A stretch of 32,964 nucleotides of DNA from DATGEP01 sp035310125 (GTDB taxonomy: Bacteria; Chloroflexota; Ktedonobacteria; Ktedonobacterales; JADMIN01), in the NCBI GenBank assembly GCA_035310125.1, contig DATGEP010000220.1, forward strand, positions 1 through 32,964. The letters are read 5' to 3'. The notes beneath the pieces were generated by a model. It searched no databases, was not told where the DNA came from, and saw nothing but the letters and a program-made list of their open reading frames with translations. The translations under genes and the position numbers were made by a program. This document shows, piece after piece, positions 15,853 through 22,595 of this stretch (positions are counted from its first letter, which is position 1; every line of letters starts with the position of its first letter).

Positions 15853-16806
15853 ATGAGCGTTTCATCCGTGCCGGTAGACGCCGAGAACCAGGAGGCGGGG
15901 AGCGAGCGGCCGCTCGGCACGCGCCTGCGCGGACTCTGGCGTGCGGCGACGGCGAACGGCAAAGTGACGTTCGGCCTGATGATCGTGGGCTTCTTCGTGC
16001 TGCTCGCGCTGTTTAGCCCGCTGCTGGTGAGAGTTGATGCCAACGCGTTTGGGCCGGACATCAGTGTCAACCCATCGGGAGCGCATCCGCTGGGGACCAC
16101 CAGCTATGGGCAGGATGTGCTGGCACAGGTCATCGTTGGCGCGCGCGCCTCGGTGGCGCTGGGCTTTATCACGGGGATCATCGCGACGATCATCTCGGTG
16201 GTTGTGGGCCTGGTTTCGGGCTATTTTGGTGGCTGGATAGATGAAGTTCTCTCCATGCTCTCCAATGTTTTTCTGGTGCTCCCTGCCTTGCCGCTGGCGA
16301 TTGTCATGGCGTCGTTTCTCCCCTACAAGGGGCCGCTGACGATTGGCTTCGTTTTGACGATTACCGGCTGGTCGTGGGGGGCCAGGGTGCTACGGGCGCA
16401 GACGCTCTCGATGCGCAATCGCGAGTTTGTCACGGCGGCCAAATCAACCGGGGAGCCAGCATGGCGCATCATCTTTTTTGAAATCTTTCCCAGCGAGGTC
16501 GGCGTCGTTGTCGCGCAGCTTTTGGGCACAATCATCTATGTCATTCTGGCGGAGGCTGGTCTGGAATTCCTCGGTCTGGGAGACCTGGGCAGTGTGAGCT
16601 GGGGCACGATGCTCTATTGGGCCGGCAACCAGGACGCGCTGGCGTTGGGGTATTGGTGGTGGTTCGTGCCGCCTGGTTTGTGCATTGCGATTCTGGGAGC
16701 CGGGTTAGCGTTTGTCAACTTCGGTATTGATGAGATCGCGAATCCCCGTCTGCGCACCCTCAAGACTGAGCGGGCGCGCAAGACGAAGAAGGCGGTAGTG
16801 TCATGA
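15853..16806 (+). CDS. ABC transporter permease (DppC/OppC type)
   Basis: The protein has 317 aa. A cytoplasmic N terminus of about 45 residues is followed by helix 1 (FGLMIVGFFVLLALFSPLLV). The periplasmic segment has HPLGTTSYGQDVLAQVIVGA, a DppC/OppC signature. The EAA loop is AAKSTGEPAWRIIFFEIFPS, and the conserved EAGLEFLGLG follows. It ends with NPRLRTLK and a basic tail. The stop codon overlaps the start of the first ATPase gene (ATGA at 16803-16806), so the two are translationally coupled. It pairs with the upstream DppB-type permease. Confidence 0.94.
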   Translation: MSVSSVPVDAENQEAGSERPLGTRLRGLWRAATANGKVTFGLMIVGFFVLLALFSPLLVRVDANAFGPDISVNPSGAHPLGTTSYGQDVLAQVIVGARASVALGFITGIIATIISVVVGLVSGYFGGWIDEVLSMLSNVFLVLPALPLAIVMASFLPYKGPLTIGFVLTITGWSWGARVLRAQTLSMRNREFVTAAKSTGEPAWRIIFFEIFPSEVGVVVAQLLGTIIYVILAEAGLEFLGLGDLGSVSWGTMLYWAGNQDALALGYWWWFVPPGLCIAILGAGLAFVNFGIDEIANPRLRTLKTERARKTKKAVVS

Positions 16807-17951
16807 GCGATGGGGTGTTCCAGGGCGCTGCGCGTCCTCTGCTGGAGGTCAGGCATGTCAGCGTGGATTACCGCGCCGAAAATGGGACGGTGCATGCATT
16901 GACCGATGTCAGTGTGACGCTGGAACGCGGGCAGATATTGGGGTTGGCGGGCGAAAGCGGCAGCGGGAAGTCTACGCTGGGGTACGCTATTACGCGCCTG
17001 CTCAAGCCGCCAGCGGAGATCACCGGCGGTGAGGTGCTGTATTATCCCAAGGCATCGCGGCATGCGGAGCTTACTGCTACCGGCGCGACGCCACCCACCG
17101 CGGAGCCGGTGGACGTGCTGAAGCTCACGCCGGGACATTTGCGCTCCCTGCGCTGGAAAGAGCTTGCCATCGTTTTTCAGAGCGCCATGAACGCGCTCAA
17201 CCCGGTGATTGATATCGGCGCGCAGATCACGGATGTCATCCGGACACACCAGCCCAAGCTGAACCGGCGCCAGCGGCAGGCGCGCGCTGTCGAGCTGTTG
17301 CGGCGGGTCGGCATCGCGCCTGACCGTCTGCGCAGTTATCCGCATGAGCTGAGCGGGGGCATGCGCCAACGCGCCATTATCGCCATTGCCCTGGCGCTGG
17401 GTCCTGAGGTCATCATTATGGATGAGCCGACGACGGCGCTGGATGTCGTCGTGCAGCGCGAAATCCTGATGGAGATCATCGCGCTCCGCAACGAGCTGGA
17501 GTTTTCGGTGATTTTCATCACACACGACCTCTCGCTCTTGCTCGAGATCGCGGATAAAGTGGCGATCATGTACGCCGGGCGCGTGGTGGAGGTCGCCACG
17601 CGCGAAGAGCTGAAACAGCACCCTCGCCATCCCTATAGCTATGGGATGCTGAACTCGTTTCCGACGCTGTATGGTCCGCGCCGGCGCATGACGGGGATTC
17701 CCGGCTCGCCGCCTGATCTGCGCAACATCCCACGCGGCTGTTCGTTTCATCCGCGCTGTCCGCTGGCGTTCGCGGCGTGCCGGACTGATCTGCCGCTGCT
17801 GCGCGCGGCGGCGCTCCAGGATGCCGGCCAACTGGTCGCCTGTCATCTCTACGATCCCCGCTATACATCAGCGGAGCCGCCGACCGCGCAGGAGTTTGCC
17901 GCTCGTTACGAAGCGGTGTATGCGGAGCAAGGAGCGGGGAGAAGCCTATGA
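16803..17951 (+). CDS. ABC transporter ATP-binding protein (DppD/OppD type)
   Basis: The protein has 382 aa. Walker A is GESGSGKST (50-58), the ABC signature is LSGGMRQR, and Walker B is EVIIMDEPTTALD followed by the switch His in FITHDLSLL. The C terminus has the oligopeptide-type extension: HPRHPYSYGMLNSFP, then a Cys-containing segment, GCSFHPRCPLAFAAC. A roughly 25-residue Pro/Ala/Thr-containing insert (KASRHAELTATGATPPTAEP) occurs between Walker A and the Q-loop, longer than usual in this family. The start overlaps the upstream permease gene, and the stop overlaps the next ATPase gene. It energises import as a heterodimer with the following protein. Confidence 0.95.
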   Translation: MSDGVFQGAARPLLEVRHVSVDYRAENGTVHALTDVSVTLERGQILGLAGESGSGKSTLGYAITRLLKPPAEITGGEVLYYPKASRHAELTATGATPPTAEPVDVLKLTPGHLRSLRWKELAIVFQSAMNALNPVIDIGAQITDVIRTHQPKLNRRQRQARAVELLRRVGIAPDRLRSYPHELSGGMRQRAIIAIALALGPEVIIMDEPTTALDVVVQREILMEIIALRNELEFSVIFITHDLSLLLEIADKVAIMYAGRVVEVATREELKQHPRHPYSYGMLNSFPTLYGPRRRMTGIPGSPPDLRNIPRGCSFHPRCPLAFAACRTDLPLLRAAALQDAGQLVACHLYDPRYTSAEPPTAQEFAARYEAVYAEQGAGRSL

Positions 17952-19060
17952 GCATCGAGCCTCTACGGCGCGGCGCGGATGCGGCGGCGTCCACGAGCGT
18001 CCTCTCGCCGTCTATCTCGCCGACTGACCCGGTGCTGGAGGCGGTGCATCTGCGCAAGCATTTCCCCGTGCGGCAGCTTCGCATCGGTGGAGCTCCCCAG
18101 GCTGTGCATGCCGTGGAAGACGCTTCGCTGGCGCTGTTTCCGGGGCGAGCGCTGGCGCTGGTCGGCGAGAGCGGCAGTGGGAAGACGACAGTTGCCCGTC
18201 TGCTGGCCAGGCTCTATGAGCCGACAGCGGGGAGCATCCTGTTTCGGGGCAAGCCGGTCAAGGGGTACAATCGCGCCGCGCTGCTGGCGTATCGCCGCTA
18301 TGTGCAGGTCATTTTTCAAGACCCGTTCTCGTCGCTGAATCCCGTGCATGACGTGCGCTACCATCTCAGCCGGCCGCTGCGCGTGCATGGGCACGCCCAC
18401 AGTCGCGCACAGGAGACGGAGCAGGTGTTGGGGCTGCTGAGCAGGGTGAATCTGAGTCCCGCCGAGCAATTCATCGGGAAGTATCCTCATCAGCTCAGCG
18501 GTGGGCAGCGGCAGCGCGTTGCCATTGCGCGGGCGCTGGCGGTGCGACCGGCGGTGCTGCTGGCCGACGAGCCGGTTTCGATGCTGGATGTCTCGATCCG
18601 GCTGGATGTGCTCAATCTGCTACTGCGCCTGAAAGACCAGGAGCGGCAGGCCATCCTCTTTATCACGCATGACATCGCCAGCGCCCGCTACTTTGCCGAG
18701 GATACGCTGGTCATGTACGCCGGGCAGATGGTGGAGGGCGGTCCAAGTGATGAGGTCATTCAGCACCCGAAGCATCCCTACACACAGCTGCTGATCGCCG
18801 CCGCGCCCGATCCCGACCGCCCGGTGAATGCGCCCCTTCAGGCGCGCGGCGAGATTCCCAGCCTCATCTCTCCCCCTAGTGGCTGCCGGTTCCATCCGCG
18901 CTGCCCGCACGCTATGCCCGTCTGTCGCGAGCGCTTCCCAGGGCGGACGGATCTGGGGGCCGGCCACTGGACCAATTGTTTTCTCTACGGCGAGGGTGAC
19001 ACGGGGAGCACCGCCGCCACGACACACCCAGGCGCGGGTTCGCCCGCGAAGGGGTCCTAG
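17948..19060 (+). CDS. ABC transporter ATP-binding protein (DppF/OppF type)
   Basis: The protein has 370 aa. Walker A is GESGSGKTT (73-81), the signature is LSGGQRQR, and Walker B is AVLLADEPVSMLD with FITHD after it. The oligopeptide-type tail is present (HPKHPYTQLLIAAAP, then GCRFHPRCPHAMPVC). The Q-loop is VIFQDPFSSLNP. The first ~28 residues are Ser/Ala-rich and not part of the fold. The last codons run through a CGCGGG-TTCG-CCCGCG hairpin (19033-19048), so the final residues (HPGAGSPAKGS) may be dictated by that element rather than by function. The start overlaps the partner ATPase gene (ATGA); the GH4 gene follows 18 bp later. Confidence 0.95.
   Translation: MSIEPLRRGADAAASTSVLSPSISPTDPVLEAVHLRKHFPVRQLRIGGAPQAVHAVEDASLALFPGRALALVGESGSGKTTVARLLARLYEPTAGSILFRGKPVKGYNRAALLAYRRYVQVIFQDPFSSLNPVHDVRYHLSRPLRVHGHAHSRAQETEQVLGLLSRVNLSPAEQFIGKYPHQLSGGQRQRVAIARALAVRPAVLLADEPVSMLDVSIRLDVLNLLLRLKDQERQAILFITHDIASARYFAEDTLVMYAGQMVEGGPSDEVIQHPKHPYTQLLIAAAPDPDRPVNAPLQARGEIPSLISPPSGCRFHPRCPHAMPVCRERFPGRTDLGAGHWTNCFLYGEGDTGSTAATTHPGAGSPAKGS
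19033..19048. repeat. Perfect hairpin with TTCG loop at the end of the second ATPase gene
   Basis: CGCGGG and CCCGCG pair exactly around TTCG, a loop type that makes very stable RNA hairpins. It overlaps the last codons of the ATPase gene and precedes the GH4 ribosome site. It may mark an mRNA processing or stability boundary between transport and catabolic genes. Confidence 0.5.
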
Positions 19061-19078
19061 AACGGAGCATTCGCTTTC

Positions 19079-20377
19079 ATGGCGCGCATTAAGCTGGCAT
19101 ATATCGGTGGCGGGAGCACTCGCGCCGCCGGGACGATGGCCTCGCTCATCGAGCAGGGCGAGAACTTCAATGGCTCGGAAGTGGTGCTGATTGATCTCGA
19201 TGCGGACCACCTGGAGGTCGTGGCGACCATCGCGCGCAAGATGGCGCGGGCGCGGCATCTCGATCTGACGATCACGACGACGACAAACCGGCGCGACGGC
19301 CTGCGCGAGTGCGATGCCGTGCTCACCAGTTACCGGCCCGGCGGCTTCGAGGCGCGCTATCTAGATGAGAGCATCCCGCTGAAGCATGGTGTCATCGGGC
19401 AGGAGACACAGGGGCCGGGTGGCTTTTTCATGGCGCTGCGCTCCATCGCTATCATGCGGGGCATCATCGAGGATATGGAGGCGGTGTGCCCGCGCGCGCG
19501 GCTCTTCAACTACACAAATCCCGTCAACATCGTCTCGGAAGCCGTCACGCACCATACCGCTATTCCGACGGTGTCGCTCTGCGAAGGCCCCATCGTCTCC
19601 AATCGCGACTATGTGGCGCTGGTCGGGCTGGACCCCGACCGGCTGGACGCCATCTCGATTGGGCTCAATCATGGCTCGTGGTCGGTGCGACATCTCTACG
19701 ATGGGCAGGATCTGATGCCGCTGCTGCGCGAGGGGTATGAGCGCCTGCGCTTGGAGCCGGGAACCCCGCCTGAAGAGATGCGTCTGTTGGAGCTTGCCTG
19801 TTCCATGGGGTCGCTGCCCAGCTCCTACTTCCAGTACTACTATTACAAAGATGAGATTCTGGCCGAGGCGCAGGCGAAGCCCACCACCCGCGCGCAGGAT
19901 ATTATGGCCAGCGTTCCAGATTACTGGGCGCACTATCGCGAGCAAGCCGCACGCGACGAGCCACGGCTTGATCCCGCGCGCTCGCGCGGGGGCATCAATG
20001 AGCTTGAATTGGGCCTCGACGTGATGGACGCGATCTACAACGACCGCAAGGAGCTGTGGTATGTCAACGTGCCCAATCGCGGCTCCATCGCGGACTTTCC
20101 CGATGATCTGGTGGTCGAGACGGTTGGGTATGTGGATCGCACCGGCGTCGCGCCGCTGGCAATGGGCCATCTGCCGCGCCACGTGGCGGGACTGGTGAAG
20201 ATGCTCGGCGAGTATCAGACGCTGACGGCGGAGGCGGCATGGAGTGGGAGCCGTGGCGACGCGGTGCGCGCGCTGGCGAGCCATCCGTTGGTGATGTCGC
20301 TGTCGAAGGCTGAAGCGATCTACGATGAGATGGCGGCGGCGCAGCAGGCGCTGTTGCCGCAGCGCCTGCTGCATTAA
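19079..20377 (+). CDS. GH4-family NAD/metal-dependent glycosidase with atypical CEGP site
   Basis: The protein has 432 aa, the usual GH4 length. The NAD-binding start is LAYIGGGSTRA (6-16). GQETQGPGGFFMALRSI (107-123) and LFNYTNPVN (142-150) are family hallmarks. Cys168 in SLCEGP and His198 in GLNHGSW are the expected Mn ligands. SSYFQYYYY (248-256) carries the region of the catalytic Tyr base. GH4 enzymes use redox elimination at C3 to cleave alpha- or beta-glycosides, often 6-phosphorylated. Signature tetrads starting at the metal Cys usually predict substrate (CNVP, CDMP, CHSV, CHEV); here it is CEGP, matching none of these. The label 6-phospho-beta-glucosidase would be a guess. It lies between the importer and a kinase gene. 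Confidence 0.92.
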   Translation: MARIKLAYIGGGSTRAAGTMASLIEQGENFNGSEVVLIDLDADHLEVVATIARKMARARHLDLTITTTTNRRDGLRECDAVLTSYRPGGFEARYLDESIPLKHGVIGQETQGPGGFFMALRSIAIMRGIIEDMEAVCPRARLFNYTNPVNIVSEAVTHHTAIPTVSLCEGPIVSNRDYVALVGLDPDRLDAISIGLNHGSWSVRHLYDGQDLMPLLREGYERLRLEPGTPPEEMRLLELACSMGSLPSSYFQYYYYKDEILAEAQAKPTTRAQDIMASVPDYWAHYREQAARDEPRLDPARSRGGINELELGLDVMDAIYNDRKELWYVNVPNRGSIADFPDDLVVETVGYVDRTGVAPLAMGHLPRHVAGLVKMLGEYQTLTAEAAWSGSRGDAVRALASHPLVMSLSKAEAIYDEMAAAQQALLPQRLLH

Positions 20378-20416
20378 GTGCCCGCTCGATGTACCAATGA
20401 CGTGGAGATGCAGAGT

Positions 20417-21433
20417 ATGCGGTGTGTTTTGGCTGTTGACGGCGGCAATACGAAGACGCTGGCGCTCGTTGCCGCGCTTGACGGCACCATTCTGAGCGTG
20501 GCACGCGGCGGGTGCAGCGATATCTACAACGCCGAAGCCGGCGAAGATGCGCTTGACCCGGCCGCGGCGGCGCTGGCGAATGCAGAGCACACGGTGCTCG
20601 ATGCCCTGCGCGCGGCGTCCGTCGCGCCCGCGGATCTGGCTGTCAGTATCTTCAATATGGCTGGCGCCGACTGGCCGGAAGACCTGGCATTCTGGCATGA
20701 TGCCATCACGGAGCGCGGCTATGGGCGTCAAGTCATTGCCCAGAATGACGCGCTGGGAGTGCTGTATGCCGCGTCACCCGATGCCACTGGCGTCTCCGTG
20801 GTCTGCGGCACGGGCGCCGCGACGGGCGCGCGCTCGGCGGGCGGGCGTGTCTGGCACAGTAGCTTCTGGCAGGACGAGGTTCATGGCAGCGCGCACCTCA
20901 GCCAGAAATTGCTCTTCGCCGTCTATCGGTCCGCGCTGGGTATCGAGCCAGCCACCTCGCTGACACCGCGCGTGCTGGACTTCTTTGGTGTGGAGACGGT
21001 CGAAGACGTGTTGCATCTGTTCCACAACCGCCTGCATCCCGCACCCGCTGATGTGGATCGTCTGACACCGATCTTGCTGGATGAAGCGGATGCCGGCGAC
21101 GCGTTGGCGTTGCGCGTCGTGCGGGAGCATGGCGCCGCGCTGGGCAGCATCGCGATCGCGGCGGCGCGGAAGGTGGGGCTGGAAGGAACCGCGTTTGCGC
21201 TGGTGCTCGCTGGCGGAGTGTTTCGACACCCGACCACCGTGCTCGAAGACGCCATCGTCGCGCGCGTCCGCGAAGCCTCGCCGCTCGTGCGACCGATGCG
21301 CAGCCAGTCGGAGCCGGTGCTGGGCGTGCTCATCCAGGCGTTGACTGTTGCCGGCACGGTGGTAGATCAGTCGCTGGTGGCCCGCGCGATGGAAACGCTG
21401 GCCGCCGCGGTCGAGTCCAGCATTGCCGTGTAG
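20417..21433 (+). CDS. BadF/BadG/NagK-type sugar kinase-like ATPase
   Basis: The protein has 338 aa with an actin/hexokinase-like fold. The ATG at 20417 is chosen because GGAG lies nine bases before it. The phosphate-1 loop is AVDGGNTKT (6-14), AQNDALGVLYA carries the catalytic Asp region, CGTGAATG is the phosphate-2 loop, and LVLAGGVF is the adenosine loop. The family includes N-acetylglucosamine and glucosamine kinases. Two things differ from the usual pattern: GTGA instead of GTGS, and the common GDEGS segment reads QDEVHGS. It follows the GH4 gene by 39 bp and is probably the last gene of the operon. It may phosphorylate the imported sugar or a product of GH4. Confidence 0.85.
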   Translation: MRCVLAVDGGNTKTLALVAALDGTILSVARGGCSDIYNAEAGEDALDPAAAALANAEHTVLDALRAASVAPADLAVSIFNMAGADWPEDLAFWHDAITERGYGRQVIAQNDALGVLYAASPDATGVSVVCGTGAATGARSAGGRVWHSSFWQDEVHGSAHLSQKLLFAVYRSALGIEPATSLTPRVLDFFGVETVEDVLHLFHNRLHPAPADVDRLTPILLDEADAGDALALRVVREHGAALGSIAIAAARKVGLEGTAFALVLAGGVFRHPTTVLEDAIVARVREASPLVRPMRSQSEPVLGVLIQALTVAGTVVDQSLVARAMETLAAAVESSIAV

Positions 21434-21461
21434 CAGTCAGTCCAATCAGGTCTTAGAGGCA

Positions 21462-21510
21462 GGTGGGGCCGACATTCTTGTCGGCCCGCGGGCAGGAATG
21501 CCCGCGCCAC
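21462..21510. repeat. Two-hairpin dispersed repeat, copy 1
   Basis: Hairpin 1 is GGGCCGACA-TTCT-TGTCGGCCC (21466-21487). Hairpin 2 is GCGGGCA-GGAA-TGCCCGC (21488-21505). The flanks GTG and CAC can close the pair into a three-way junction. It follows the kinase gene and precedes the methyltransferase promoter. The same layout recurs at 29363-29414. Confidence 0.7.
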
Positions 21511-21563
21511 TTCCACAGCCGAACGGGACTGAGAAGTAGCGTGAAAGGCCGGCAAGGACACCG

Positions 21564-21572
21564 TGATAGAAT
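21564..21572 (+). promoter_or_regulatory. Extended -10 promoter of the methyltransferase gene
   Basis: TG at 21564-21565, one base, then TAGAAT at 21567-21572 forms an extended -10 element (5/6 in the hexamer). No good -35 is visible. The predicted leader is about 25 nt. Confidence 0.45.
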
Positions 21573-21604
21573 GAGGGGAGGTGACGGCAGGAGGAGAGAG
21601 GGCT

Positions 21605-22297
21605 ATGGATTTTTCACAGTTCGATGCGCGCAAGTACCCCATCCGCTCCGTGCGGGAAGGCTATGGGGAGTGGGCAGCCACCTACGAGGATATCGTATTG
21701 GATGCGATGGACTTGCGCTTGCTGGCGCGAATCCAGTCGGTTGCCTGGGATCGTGTGCGGCTGGGAGCGGATCTGGCATGTGGAACGGGTCGCGTTGGGG
21801 TCTGGCTCAAGCAGCAGGGCGTCGCCGAGCTCGATGGCGTAGACCTGACGGCGGAGATGCTGGAGAGCGCGCGGGGCAAGGGCGTCTACCGGCAGCTCGT
21901 GCTGGCGGACATTCGTGATACGCCGCTCCCTGCGGGGGCGTATGATCTGGTGACAGTGAGCCTGGCGGACGAGCATCTCCCTGAAGTACGCCCGCTCTAT
22001 CAGGAGGCGGCCAGGATCGCCTGCGCACACGGGTACTTCGTCCTCGCGGGCTACCATCCCTTTTTCATACTGAACGGCGTGCCGACCCACTACAATAGCA
22101 CGTCGGGGGAGCCAGTCACGATTGAAACGTACGTACATCTCATGAGCGACCACGTGCGGGTCGCACTCGCGGCGGGCTGGACGCTGCGCGAGATGTACGA
22201 AGGGCTGGTTGATGAGGAATATCTGGCGAAGAAGCCAAAATGGCGCCAGTATGAAAACCGCCCCATCAGCTTCGCGATGGTCTGGCAGAAAAACTAG
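21605..22297 (+). CDS. Class I SAM-dependent methyltransferase
   Basis: The protein has 230 aa. The start at 21605 has a long purine-rich ribosome site (AGGAGGAGAGAGG); a GTG 24 bases earlier sits too close to its own GGGGAG. Motif I is GADLACGTGRVGVWL (54-68), Asp80 in LDGVDLTAEM is the acidic ribose contact, LADIRDTPLPAGAYDLVTVS covers motifs II-III, and YFVLAGYHPFF is the post-III strand. The fold matches small-molecule or Methyltransf_11/25 enzymes. It is separated from the sugar operon by a repeat and has its own promoter, so it is not clearly part of that pathway. The substrate is unknown. Confidence 0.88.
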   Translation: MDFSQFDARKYPIRSVREGYGEWAATYEDIVLDAMDLRLLARIQSVAWDRVRLGADLACGTGRVGVWLKQQGVAELDGVDLTAEMLESARGKGVYRQLVLADIRDTPLPAGAYDLVTVSLADEHLPEVRPLYQEAARIACAHGYFVLAGYHPFFILNGVPTHYNSTSGEPVTIETYVHLMSDHVRVALAAGWTLREMYEGLVDEEYLAKKPKWRQYENRPISFAMVWQKN

Positions 22298-22381
22298 CGC
22301 ATCCCCAGGATGAGCGGCGAGCGCGAGTATGCGACGCCGCTTTCCATATGCGGAAAGGATGCCGCATGTGTGGTTTCGACT

Positions 22382-22409
22382 AGTGGAGCTGGTATCCCCG
22401 CCGGCCAGC
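22382..22409. repeat. Partial degenerate copy of the two-hairpin repeat
   Basis: The stretch GTGGAGCTGGTATCCCCG and the following CCGGCCAGC align to the first half of the copy at 29363. GCTGG and CCAGC still pair. The second hairpin is missing. A separate perfect pair, TGCCGGCC (22502-22509) with GGCCGGCA (22531-22538), lies further on in the same gap, and ATGCGG/CCGCAT (22348-22367) lies before it. The gap 22298-22595 otherwise holds no gene I can support. Confidence 0.45.
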
Positions 22410-22595
22410 AAGCTCCGTCCGGCTCCCGCGTGCGGCTTGTTTGTGCATCGCGTAACTCCGCCGCGTATGGGAGACATGGTGGGATGTTTGGCTCTACCGA
22501 ATGCCGGCCTCTTGCCGCAGGCGCGCGCATGGCCGGCAGGGGATTCTTTACGTTCTGTGAGTTCTGCGAGTTATGTGGGTCTTGGAGGTGTGTGC

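Noticed and set aside
22329..22595. 89-residue N-terminal extension of the secreted protein
   Set aside because: It lacks a ribosome site and would bury the signal peptide; GGAGG and a clear signal sequence support the ATG at 22596.
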